A DNA stretch of 64,000 bases. Origin: Hydractinia symbiolongicarpus (Eukaryota; Cnidaria; Hydrozoa; Anthoathecata; Hydractiniidae). The notes under the pieces are model-generated. The model was given only the letters and a program-made list of their open reading frames with translations. It was not told where the DNA came from and searched no databases. The DNA is taken from the NCBI RefSeq assembly GCF_029227915.1, contig NC_079879.1:34352501-34416500 (forward strand), written 5' to 3'. Both the position numbers and the translations under genes were made by a program. Positions 46,896 to 56,480 of this stretch are shown here, in pieces (position 1 is the first letter of the stretch; every line of letters begins with the position of its first letter).

Positions 46896-46909
46896 TCTCC
46901 CCTTTCTTC
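46896..46909 (-). promoter_or_regulatory. Gypsy polypurine tract
   Basis: GAAGAAAGGGGAGA on the element strand, immediately before the 3' LTR; the plus-strand primer for reverse transcription. Confidence 0.8.
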
Positions 46910-46949
46910 ATTTATATGTCCTGTGCAGTTCTGTTAACTAAATCTACTG

Positions 46950-49900
46950 CTAGTATTTTCTCCATTGTTCTATTGGTCTCATGCGTCTCTTAAGGTATTG
47001 TTTTCGAGGGCGTGGTATGACGGTGGGTTCGTTTATGTGGCTGCTTCCGCTTGGTTGTTCTTCTGCATTGTTTTCGTCTTCTTCCCCGATATCTGCTCCT
47101 CTTTGTTGGTGGTGCCGTTTTGGGCAATGGCTTAAAGTGTGTCCTATTTCGTGATAGTATGAGAGTTGTCGGCAGCAGTTGCGGTGATCATGGAGTGGTT
47201 TTTTTGTGTGATGATGTATGGATGCGGATCGAATTTTAGTGCTAAATTTATCTCGGTAGGGCAGTCGTACTAGTACCTTGTCGCCGATTTTGAAGGTGTT
47301 TTTCCGCCTCGTTGGTGTACCTTCGTTAAACATGCGTTGCGATTTATGGATGTGGCCAGTAGCTAAATCTTCAGTATTTATGTCAACGTGATTTGTCCAG
47401 TCAGTTAAAGTGGTTTTGATTATACGGTTGAACATCAGGTCCACCGGGGCGACATTGGTTGTACTGTGAGGTGTAGTACGATAAGATAGCAGGAAGTTGC
47501 AGCATGCGATTTGCCAGTCTCGGTTTTCAATGGAGGCTTTTCTGAGACTGTTTGCCAGTGCTCCCATAAAACGTTCGACCTGACCATTGGCTTGAGGCCA
47601 GTATGGTGTGATCCTGCGATGCGTATTTCCTTTTTCTTTCATGTATTTACGGATTTCGAAAGATTTGAATGGTGGTCCGTTGTCACTAACTAGTTTGTTC
47701 GGGTAACCAAATAGGCTAAATGTTCTTTCGAAAAGTTTAATGACGGCTGCAGAATTGGTGCCTTTTAGAAACCCGATTTCTGGGAATTTCCATTTCCAAT
47801 CCATAAAGACTAAAATATAGTATCCGTTGGGAAGTGGGCCTAGGCAGTCCACGTGTACGGTATGCCAAGGATGGGGGGTGTGGGTGTTGGTTATACGGGC
47901 TCGTATTTCCTGTTTGATGTTGTGGCTTGGCATGCTACGCAGCTTGTTATTCTCGTTTCGATAAGTTCGTCCATACCTATAAAGTATACTTTTGATCGCA
48001 TTAGGGCTTTAGTTTTGGTTAGACCCTGGTGCCCGGAGTGAGCATAACTGAGATTTTGTGTAAAGAAGCGGGCAGTACAGTACGGGAGCCCTTTAGTATA
48101 ACCTTTCGGTCAGCGGTGACTGTCAGTTCTTATTTGAATTTGCTAAACAACTTCAGGTGGGTGGAGTTGACGTTTTTAAGTTGTGGATGTTTATCAATTT
48201 CGTTTAAAATATGCCAGTTACCTTCCAAAACTAAGGTCATCAGGCATTGCAAGAATTCGTCTTTCTCGGTTTCGGTTTTTATTAGATCCAGAGTGATCGC
48301 GTTGGGTGTGGATATATCGGAGATAAAGTTTACGTATCTCTCCTTTTTTTCGGACGGAAGACTTTTTGAGACAGGGTGACGGCTACAATAATCCGAGATG
48401 TTGTCTTCGCTCTTGACGTATTTTAAATCGAAATGGTAACCTTGGATACTCAGAAGCATGTTTTCGATGCGTAGTGGTAGAGTGGACAGCGGTTTTTGTA
48501 GTAAGGTTACAATCGGTTTATGATCGTTGTAGATAACGAATTTTCTCCCCAGCAGGTAAAGGCGATTGCGTTCACATGCATATTTGATACTGAGACATTC
48601 GCGCTCCATTTGCAAAAATTTTTGTTCTGTTTCCGTGAGTGATCTTGATGAATAGCTGATAACTTTAGAATCTTTGTGCCCAGGCGTTTTTTGTAATGAA
48701 ATTGCTGAAACTCCCACTTTGCTTGCATCGCAATAAATAATAGTTTCTTTTTCGTTATCGAAATAAGTTACACACGAGTCGGTTGTGATGGCGCTTTTGA
48801 GAGCCTGGAATGAGCTTTCGCAGTCTTCGGTACAAATAAATTCGGCGTGTTGTTTGAGCAATTTTCTTAGCGGGTGAGTTTTTGTGCTAAAGTTTGAAAT
48901 AAAACGTTTCAGGTAATTACATAATCCAAGAAAGCTGCGTACGGATTTTTGATTCTCAGGTCTTTTTAAGTTTTGAAGGGAATCTACCTTAGAGGGACTG
49001 GGCTTCATGCCATTCGCCTTAAAAATAAAGCCGTAAAATTCAATGTTTTCTTTCGAAAAAATACATTTTTGTAAGTTTAAATTTAAACCCTTAGCTGTTA
49101 ATCTATCTAGAACGGCTTTTAAATTGCTGTCGTGTTCTTCAATGTTTTTTCCGAAAACGATGATGTCATCAGCAATGTTGGCGACTCCTTTCAGGTCAGA
49201 TAGAATTGTACGCAGGGCATGTTGAAGCTCTTCTGATGCTGAATTGGCGCCGAAAATAAGTCGTTTGTATCTTTTGATTTTGTCTTCTGTTTGAAATGAG
49301 GTGATGTATCTTGAGTCTTCATTTAAGTTCAGCTGATGAAACGCTGCATTCATGTCTAGCTTGGTAAAACATGTGGCTCCTTCAAGCTGACAAGCAAATC
49401 ATCGACCGTTGGTGTAGGGTATCTTGTGTGGGTTATTGCGGTATTAGCATTTCACATATCTAGACATAGCCTAACGTTGCTGGTATTGGCTTTCGGTACT
49501 ACTACTAACTGGCTCAACCACGGGGTGGGTTTGCCAGTTACGTCTTCTATGATGCATAACTCTTCGAGTCGTTCACTTTCTTGTTGAACCTTCTTACGTA
49601 GGGTGAATGGAATTCTTCTTTCTCTCTGAGCGACTGGGACTACGTTTTTGTTAATGTGAAACTTCACCTCTTGATTTTTGAGTTGGCCTATTTTGCCGCT
49701 GAATAGCGTGTCCTGGTACTGCTGTACTAGAGATTGGAGGCGCTTCGGTACATTCTCAGGTGGCTTTTGATCTTTTGAAATATGCTGAATTTCTTTGATG
49801 TTTGCAACGGGTGGCAACTGGATTAACTGCAAACTGAGCGCACTTTCGCCTGATAATAAAATTCTGTGATGAGTGTCCACAATATATAATTCTGTTGTTA

Positions 49901-50252
49901 GAAGTTTCCGATCTGATTCCACTAACATCGTGACAACCCCTTTCAGCGATTTTAATGGTCCTTCCGCCCCGTATGTGATAATTTTCGTATCTGTTTTTCT
50001 CAGTCTCAACTTTCCGTTGAACTGTCTATTAATAGCGTTAAAAGTAGTCCCGGAATCGATCAGTACACTGACAGGAAATTTTTCGATTTTTACACGGGAA
50101 TGGAACTTGGCAATGCTAAAAACATGAGAGTGGATTGAAAACAACCGCGCGACTTGCTCTTCGTCGGACGTATCGACATCGACGTTGTTTAGTGGCCTGG
50201 GGTTGCGTCTAGAATAGCTGCGGTACGAGCTTGCGCTTGTGGAACGACACAC
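46950..50252 (-). pseudogene. Gypsy pol (protease-RT-RNase H-integrase), interrupted
   Basis: Read in element order. The protease has VLIDSGTTFNAI (about 50060). RT spans about 49570-48900, with the catalytic segment NIADDIIVFG in place of the usual YxDD. RNase H has IIYCDASKVG (about 48730). The integrase zinc region HQGLTK...CVAC lies near 47930-48035. The integrase core has HVDCLGP, VSDNGPPF and GQVERFM (about 47850, 47680 and 47580). Breaks: a stop at 49452-49454, a one-base frameshift near 49385, a stop at 48130-48132 and a frameshift near 47930. A His/Cys-rich C-terminal part with YYHEIGHTLSHCPK ends the frame. Confidence 0.9.
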
Positions 50253-51353
50253 TCTCGCAACATGTCCGATTTTGTGGCAATTATTACAGGTTTTACTAGT
50301 TGCTGGGCATTTATTTTGGTGTGGATTGAAAATTGTCTATGCAGATTAAAGTTTTTCTTACCCGGTGTGGTTTCCTTTGATCGGTCGATGCGGTTGGGTT
50401 CTTCCTGTTTGATTTGTGTAATATCCTTTTGGTCGCCTTTTTCCACTAAAATAGTTTGGGTGTTTGTGTTTTTTAATGTTTTTGCGTAAACTAGGAACTG
50501 TGCTAGAGTTAAGGTAGGATTTCGGAATGAGTATCTTCTGAGTCTGTTACTTGTCGTTGAGATTTTGAGTTGACGTTTTAGCTCGGTATCGAGTGCTGCT
50601 CCAAATTCACATTTTTGCGCTTGTTGCTTCAGTCTGATAAAATATTGTTGGATGGTTTCTTCTTCACACTGTATCATTGATCTATATATATATAAATTTC
50701 ATAGCTTACGTTCGTTTTCGGGTTGAAATGTGTGTCAAATAATTCAAATGCGTTATCTAGTGTTTCATCGGTGCCAGGAACTAATAAACTATCCTAAATA
50801 TCGTATACTTCTTCCCCAACGTAATTCAATAACATAGCCAGTTTTTGCTTATCATCCTCATCTTTTGTGGCGCCGTAGATTAGTGGTTACAGCTCTCGTA
50901 CTCTGTGCGGGAGACCGGGGTTCGATTCCTCTTGACGGCGATTCAACATGGGTGAGTGAATGTTACCATAGCCCCGGGTTAACCCAAGCCATGTGAGGGA
51001 AATTGGGAAGATGGCACACTGTGTGGGCCGTTGGATGTTGCCGGGAGTTGTCTAGTAGAGCGCGGGCTCTAATTGGGTCTGCGTAGCTCAAAATGAGCAT
51101 TAAATACTCTAGGACTCTCCATCTACGCCATGGCCCCTCCTGGAAATAATAGACAGGGTATATCCCTCGATATTTGTGAGGCTAGCCATGTAAAATATGC
51201 ACATCTATCTATCTATCTATCTATCTCAACATTGAGCGCCACACATAAATTCTTGAATCTTTTTTTTTATTTTAACCGTCTTGTTGGGATTGTGGTAACA
51301 TCGGTGGTATCGAATTGTGGAAAATTAGGAATAGTTAGATTAGCAACTGCCAT
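50189..51353 (-). pseudogene. Gypsy gag, interrupted by a SINE
   Basis: It begins at the ATG at 51353 (MAVANLTIPNFPQFD) and runs through short pieces broken by a stop near 51275. After the SINE insertion (50860-51226) it resumes, with a stop near 50796, then QYFIRLKQQAQKCEFG (50650). It ends with a CCHC zinc knuckle (CNNCHKIGHVARVC, about 50260-50305) in a shifted frame. The order fits gypsy gag; the copy is non-functional. Confidence 0.85.
50860..51226 (+). repeat. tRNA-derived SINE with (ATCT)n tail, nested in gypsy gag
   Basis: The head (about 50868-50940) is tRNA-like, with a box A-like TAGATTAGTGGTTA and box B GGTTCGATTCC. A body of about 250 bases follows, ending in an ACATCTATCTATC... 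tail. The gag reading frame continues across the insertion when it is skipped, which fixes the boundaries to within a few bases. The body differs from the SINE at 4631, so it is another family. No target duplication longer than 2-3 bases is seen. Confidence 0.85.
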
Positions 51354-51387
51354 AATGTAAATTATACTGCTTGAATACTCGTCGCCA

Positions 51388-51504
51388 GTTTTATATTCAG
51401 AGCGTAATCTTCTCTAACTCAATATTTACAAAAGTGTGCTCTTATTGTTCATAGTGTGCATACCAAGTTGGCCACTTAATATGCACCAGGTAGGCAATAT
51501 GACA
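51388..51504 (-). repeat. Gypsy 5' LTR
   Basis: 117 bases. The primer-binding site TGGCGACGAG follows directly on the element strand (51387-51378). Confidence 0.88.
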
Positions 51505-51569
51505 GAAAATTCATCGATTTATCTCCGAGTAGAAGACCCTGGTTGAGGTTTTGTCTCTACAATAGAGAG

Positions 51570-51820
51570 ATGTTGATAAAATTCGGGGATGAAACTGTTA
51601 AATCCGAAGACTTTTACACCCATTCGAAACCACTAAAAATCGAAAAGTCCAAGTCGAAAACCTTGTACTGAGCGATTCCATACCAGCAATCAAAATCAAG
51701 GATGAGCGCTTCGTGATTGGCTATCAGGATCAAGACGGCAACCTAGCACCGTTACTGATACTGACCCCTGAAAAGATCCGCTCCAAGGGTGTCTCTCGAT
51801 ACAGTGAGGTTCCGCGCTAA
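51570..51820 (+). pseudogene. Virus-like small protein, frameshifted
   Basis: The frame from ATG 51570 (IKFGDETVKSEDFY) shifts by one base near 51640 and continues as LSDSIPAIKIKDERFVIGYQ and LLILTPEKIRSKGVSRYSE to a stop at 51818. The next frame's ATG follows two bases later. I do not know the function. Composition is markedly less AT-rich than the host DNA, as in the neighbouring frames. Confidence 0.5.
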
Positions 51821-51822
51821 CT

Positions 51823-52182
51823 ATGTCGTGCGATCTGGCCAGCTATCCTGAGTGGCTAGAAAAATACGAGGAGATCTTGGACAAGGTGGAGTCTTTGGAG
51901 GGGATTTGCTTGACCAACACCAGCGTGAAAAAAGGGCGGTACCTCAGCACCAAGCTCAAGATGTGGGATGGTAAAGTCAGAACCAACCTCCATAAGAAGA
52001 AGATACCACAAAAAAGCTGCGAGTGTAAGGCTATCATCAAGCTGGCGAGTATATACAACCAAGGGAAAAACTGCTATATGCAGACCTACTTGGAAGAGTG
52101 CAAATACAAGGAGGTTGAGGGATACGGCACTTGCTACTTTAGTGACTCTGATGATGATGAAGAGGGCTTCACTATACTGTAA
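51823..52182 (+). CDS. Virus-like hypothetical protein, 119 aa
   Basis: Intact single-exon frame. It is lysine- and cysteine-rich in the middle (KKIPQKSCECKAIIKL) and has a very acidic C-terminus (SDSDDDEEGF). It starts two bases after the preceding pseudogene, a compact spacing unlike the host genes. No signal peptide or membrane segment. Function unknown; it is taken as part of the integrated virus-like element. Confidence 0.55.
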   Translation: MSCDLASYPEWLEKYEEILDKVESLEGICLTNTSVKKGRYLSTKLKMWDGKVRTNLHKKKIPQKSCECKAIIKLASIYNQGKNCYMQTYLEECKYKEVEGYGTCYFSDSDDDEEGFTIL

Positions 52183-52227
52183 GGGCGCGTAAGGGTTCTA
52201 TGGTTATCTTTAGCCGTAGAAACAAAT

Positions 52228-52494
52228 ATGAACAAAAAAGAAGCGAAAGCACTACGCGTTCCTTGCTACTCAATTATGAAAAGGAGCCGTCTTCTCGATG
52301 CGATCCGTAAGGCCAAGTACAAGTCCGTTTCGACACAAACAGACGGCCCCTTTTGAGAACCGTGCGTCAGGATCGCGTGGTGGAAGAACCTCGAAGAATA
52401 CTCGAGACAGCTCACTGAAAGACAGCGGCGTGTCGTACATGACTGTGGTCTTATCATCGACTATAATACTGGGGAAGTGCTCGAAATCGAGTAA
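52228..52494 (+). pseudogene. Virus-like small protein with in-frame stop
   Basis: MNKKEAKALRVPCYSIMKRS leads to a TGA at 52354. The same frame stays open afterwards (WWKNLEEYSRQLTERQRRVV ... DYNTGEVLEIE) to TAA at 52492. The single nonsense codon suggests an 88-codon gene in decay. Function unknown. Confidence 0.45.
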
Positions 52495-52550
52495 GGTGAT
52501 CTCGTGTGTTGCTTAACACAGTAGACCCTATGAATACGCGGGCGGCTCCT

Positions 52551-53216
52551 CTAAGTACCGCTGACATACTGTGCAGATTGAAGTTTTTTTAGCAGTTCCT
52601 CCTTCGACTCTTCTCGACCACGCGCGACAAGCTGCTGTCGTTCCCGTTCATTAATCGAGTCCACGATTTTGCGCGTTCGTTGTCGGGCTTGCTCCATCAA
52701 CGCCATGTACTTTTGCTTCTCTTGTATGATTAGACTGAACTCGTAATCGCTAATCACACCATTCTCCACGGCTCTCGAGATCAAGTCAACGATGGAGTTG
52801 AGCTTGGTCTCTGCCAATAGTCTGATGCTCTCGTGCTTTTTGCTCTTCGCACCCAACTTCTCAGATGAATCATTTTTGATTGTCCAACCCATCAAATCTC
52901 TGATATGCTTGTCTATTTGCACGGTGTAGCCATTACCAACACGGAGTCTGCAGATACCATTTCTGAGCACAAAAAATCGAATTCGATCCCCGGCCCGGCT
53001 ATTCACAATCCCTGCAAGGTCCTCGATGCGATACCACCCTTCTTCAATCGTTATAACGGTCTCAGACCCCGGCTTACGTATAGTAAATTTTCCCTTAGAG
53101 AATAGGTTATCCCACGTTCCTCTGATACTCAGAGACCACGGGGTAATATTGGTGTTTTCCTCCAGTCTCTCGGAGAAGATTACAGGCTTTTCTATATCTG
53201 TGACATAGAGTTGCTT
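52551..53216 (-). CDS. Virus-like protein, divergent from the capsid-like gene
   Basis: The open frame runs without stop from about 53219 to 52551 (about 220 codons) but has no ATG near its start, so the start is lost or non-AUG. The N-terminal half is beta-rich in appearance (LSIRGTWDNLFSKGKFTIRK, VITIEEGWYRIEDL). The C-terminal half is a charged, probably helical or coiled-coil region (MEQARQRTRKIVDSINERER). It faces the 53234 gene head to head with only a few bases between. A structural or minor capsid role is conceivable but not shown. Confidence 0.5.
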   Translation of the reverse strand, partial: KQLYVTDIEKPVIFSERLEENTNITPWSLSIRGTWDNLFSKGKFTIRKPGSETVITIEEGWYRIEDLAGIVNSRAGDRIRFFVLRNGICRLRVGNGYTVQIDKHIRDLMGWTIKNDSSEKLGAKSKKHESIRLLAETKLNSIVDLISRAVENGVISDYEFSLIIQEKQKYMALMEQARQRTRKIVDSINERERQQLVARGREESKEELLKKLQSAQYVSGT

Positions 53217-53233
53217 CCTTTGTTATAACAAAC

Positions 53234-54091
53234 ATGAACATTTACTCGTACAACCCAAAGGAAAAGTACGCCCTTACCCATGGGCGCTATTTGGAGAGGC
53301 TCAAGGGAGATGACCTTTCAGTACAGAGCATCGTTATTGACACAAAGGGGTACTCGTTCATGGTGAAATTAACAGACATTTTCGTCGACTACGAATTTCA
53401 TTCAGGCACAGTAGTGAAGGAGTGGCGGGGCCACCCTTTCAATATCTGGTCTACTCAGCTTCATTTCGCCGTCTTTTGCGCAACATCCGCTTGTGGCATT
53501 TCCATGCAGCATTTACAATCCTCTTTGCCTCTAGTTTGTACTGTGTACTACTTCCACGTTTACTTCCAGATACGCAAAATTCTAGCGGAGCTCGACATCT
53601 CTCTACCGGGCTTCGATAGGTTCCAACGTCTCAACAACCCCTTCCACAAGGAAAAATTCCGGCAACTAGCTCGTGAATTTGGGGTAAGCGACAGCGAACA
53701 CGAATGGAGGAACGAGACCCTTTTCAGCAGTTGGCAACTTCATCGCTCGGACTATCCCGACTCGGGCCCTAGCTATCTGGACGAGGACTCTTGGAGCCGC
53801 TGGATCCTGGAAAAATCCCAGGGTCTCACTCGTATAGGTCTTGAACGGTTATCGCAAAGTATACGGTTCTACGCTTACCTCATCCTCGAGAGTCAAGAAA
53901 ACGCGAGTTCCGGCATTCTCGGCAACCAAGGCAGCGCGATTGACGCTCAACGCTTGTACTTGACGACCTTCGAAGACCTGGTAATTAGGCCTAGCGACAC
54001 GGGTAAGGAAATCGGCGAATTTCAAAATGTGCTCAAGTATGCGCGGTCCAAGGTGGATTTCACCGTTGCTCATGGTTTAATGTGCCCATAG
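53234..54091 (+). CDS. Virus/Polinton-like capsid-type protein, 285 aa
   Basis: Intact single-exon frame. Notable segments are NIWSTQLHFAVFCATSACG (about residues 69-87), YYFHVYFQIRKIL (about 105), SWSRWILEKSQGLTRIGLER (about 192-211) and a Ser/Gly-rich stretch before AQRLYLTTFEDLV. I recall similar intronless proteins from repeated loci in cnidarian genomes that look like Maverick/Polinton or related virus-like elements, possibly a capsid component; this is from memory of the motif style and unverified. Higher GC and lack of introns set it apart from host genes. The frame is complete while neighbouring genes of the same element are broken. Confidence 0.5.
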   Translation: MNIYSYNPKEKYALTHGRYLERLKGDDLSVQSIVIDTKGYSFMVKLTDIFVDYEFHSGTVVKEWRGHPFNIWSTQLHFAVFCATSACGISMQHLQSSLPLVCTVYYFHVYFQIRKILAELDISLPGFDRFQRLNNPFHKEKFRQLAREFGVSDSEHEWRNETLFSSWQLHRSDYPDSGPSYLDEDSWSRWILEKSQGLTRIGLERLSQSIRFYAYLILESQENASSGILGNQGSAIDAQRLYLTTFEDLVIRPSDTGKEIGEFQNVLKYARSKVDFTVAHGLMCP

Positions 54092-54443
54092 ATGTTAAAT
54101 ACGAACATTTTTTCAGGACCCGTTTTTCCATATACCCACTAGTTTGTTTTACAAACGAGTTTACCCATTAAAAGCAGCGGCGGGTTTACAGGTAGTGCGA
54201 ATGCAAAATTTTCACTAATAAAGTGCGTATCTCGAGACCAAGAGTGGATAAATCTTGATATTTGACGAACGAGCATGCAATATTAACCCTATAATAACTG
54301 TTTATGTGAGCAATACCGGATAATATTGACCGAAGTGAAAGTTTTGCCCGAGCTTGCAAGGGCAATACGTGACAGAGTTATTATATGGATTATTATCCGG
54401 GTACTGCATTTTACAATAAAAAATATAACATTATAAGTAGGAC
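54092..54443. other. Non-coding segment after the virus-like genes
   Basis: No gene. It has fragments of the GCAATACCG...AATATTG repeat seen again near 54975 and 59785. Composition returns to AT-rich. Confidence 0.5.
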
Positions 54444-54613
54444 TAGTCGTTGCCCGTGGAAAATCCACGGGTTCGTCCGTCCTTTATATTTACCCGTCAC
54501 AACAAAGTGGATAAAAATATATCTCATTTGATATTTCGTGTTTCCCGTAACATCATTTTCTAACTCAGCGGGGGGTCCGCGCAGAGACAGACAGACGACG
54601 GCCATTATTATAG
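54444..54613 (+). repeat. ACTAGTCGTTG dispersed repeat, copy 1
   Basis: It starts ACTAGTCGTTGCCCGTGGAA, with a CCGTGG/CCACGG small inverted repeat. It ends in GACAGACAGACGACGG, then ATTATTATAGAG. Tandem with copy 2, about 90% identical. Confidence 0.8.
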
Positions 54614-54787
54614 AGACTAGTCGTTAGCCCGTGGAAAAATCCACGGGTTCGCCCGTCCTTTATATTTACCCGTTGCAACAAAGTGGATAAAAATATATTG
54701 CATTTGATATTCGTGTTTCCGTAACATGATTTTCTAACTCAGCGGGGGTCCGCGCAGAGACAGACAGACGACGGCTATTATTATAGA
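54614..54787 (+). repeat. ACTAGTCGTTG dispersed repeat, copy 2
   Basis: Same structure as copy 1 and directly abutting it. The same family is represented at 17181 and perhaps 7222-9235. Confidence 0.8.
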
Positions 54788-56480
54788 GATACAGAAACCA
54801 TGTCTTTATAGAAACTATTCCCATATGAAACGTCCATTCGAACTAAAAATATATTTTTTTAAATCGAATATCGTGTAAGCATTATAGGTTTTTATTGCAG
54901 CTACAACATAGAATTCTTTTCGTGTTTACTTACATTTATTGCTACCATGTTAAGCTTTAAAATCGTTGCTATGGTAGCGGGCAATACCGTGGAATATCGC
55001 CCATTATGACGTAAGTTCTAACCAATCAAATTGCACGATTTTCGAAAATATCGATACCGCCCTTTTTCCCGGGTAATAAATGCTTTATTATATACCTAAC
55101 ATCTCTTTTTTTGTCAGGCATTTTCTATTTCTCTATTGCATCTTTGCCAAATAGAAGGTCCATGAAAGAGAGTAACGATATCTCGATTTCGTTTTTGTTT
55201 TCGGAAGTCATTGCATTTTACGGAAGTCATTGCATTGTAAATTGAAAATACCAAAACAAGCGTGGAATATCGCGTCAGTTATTGCACGGTTGTACGGAAC
55301 ATTTAGATTTACTGTATATAAAAAAGAGTTGACAGGTATATAATAACAAAAATTATTACATAATTTTTGTTTACAAGTTCAGACGTCCTGGTATTTCATG
55401 CGTGCAACTATAAAAAAAAATTTGACTAATTATAGTTCACTGGGTCCCAATTAGGTTTAATTTTACGTTCAGCAGTACTGTAAAGCTACGTTTGCTATTT
55501 CAGAACAACACACAACAACGTGTTCCTGTTTTACCATTTTACAATTTCTAGCGTACAGTTTTATTGCTCACTCTACACGAGTGACAATACTGCACAAAAA
55601 ACTGGTGTTTTCTATTGCTTGAAAAATGCACCGAAATCTGGGTATGATATCTCGTTCAATTATACGCAAACAACAGGTGCATTTTTCTGCCACATTTTTT
55701 TAAATAAACCAGTTATTATTCGGATTCAATGTTTTTTCAGTCACTGGACATACACGGTCCTATGCAGTAACTGTCTAACTGAAATTTCTCTTTGACATAT
55801 CATGATTGATTAGTCTTGGTCTATTTATTTACCACGTGGTTTATTGAGTTGTTCGGGGGATCTTTTTTCGAACTGCTTTTACACAGATTTTAGTATTTTT
55901 AAAATATTCATCCAACAAAATTCTTTTTCAAAGACTGCGAAAATAATTTTGTTCCCACAATATCGGAGAGTTTACTTATCAAAAATATTCACAGTTGGGT
56001 ATTTTCACAGACAAAAAAGGGTTCGACAGACTTTTTCGTTTTTTAAGAAATGCGAAAAGAGAATGAGTGGCGAGTAAAATTTGCCAATTTGCCAAAATGC
56101 CAAGCAACAATCAAAGGTGGCCGACAATCGCGGTTATATTGGAATAGTTGTCAATATATTTAACACGACATTTTTTTTGCATAGAATAACTTAAATAACT
56201 TTTAAAATTGTTAAATACAACTGCGATTTTCTTTGGCTCTGTTAAATACGCCCGTTAGCGCTTTGTAAAAAAACATAACACCATATTATAACGAGCACAA
56301 TTGGTGTTTCTCAAGAGACATTTGTTTCGCATCATAAATATCAAACATTTTTCACAATTGTTCGTTATTAATGTTTTGTTGCGTTTCAAGAAAATTACAA
56401 GTTTAAGTTAGCGAACAAGCAAAGAACAATATTTCTGGTCTATTACGAAAAATGTTAACAGTAAACTCCTGTGTAAACAC
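54788..56480. other. Gene-free spacer upstream of the GPCR
   Basis: No supported gene. At 54960-55080 a GGGCAATACCG...ATATCG...CCAATCAAA segment resembles one at 59785-59850, a dispersed repeat. The 91-codon frame at 55520-55795 shows no family features. Confidence 0.55.

Larger units (their letters stand above)
46781..51504 (-). mobile_element. Ty3/gypsy LTR retrotransposon, 4.7 kb, degraded
   Basis: Minus-strand element with very short LTRs (46781-46895 and 51388-51504, about 116 bases). They begin TGT(C/A)ATATTGCC and end ATATAAAAC. GAAA flanks both sides (46777-46780 and 51505-51508), a 4-bp target duplication. The 5' LTR is followed directly by a TGG-starting primer-binding site (TGGCGACGAG). 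A purine tract (GAAGAAAGGGGAGA) directly precedes the 3' LTR. Gene order is gag, protease, RT, RNase H, integrase. The element is inserted in the HNH-like viral gene and carries a SINE in gag. Confidence 0.92.

Noticed and set aside
50860-51226. Long target-site duplication around the nested SINE
   Set aside because: Only two or three bases can be shared between the flanks, so a duplication cannot be claimed.
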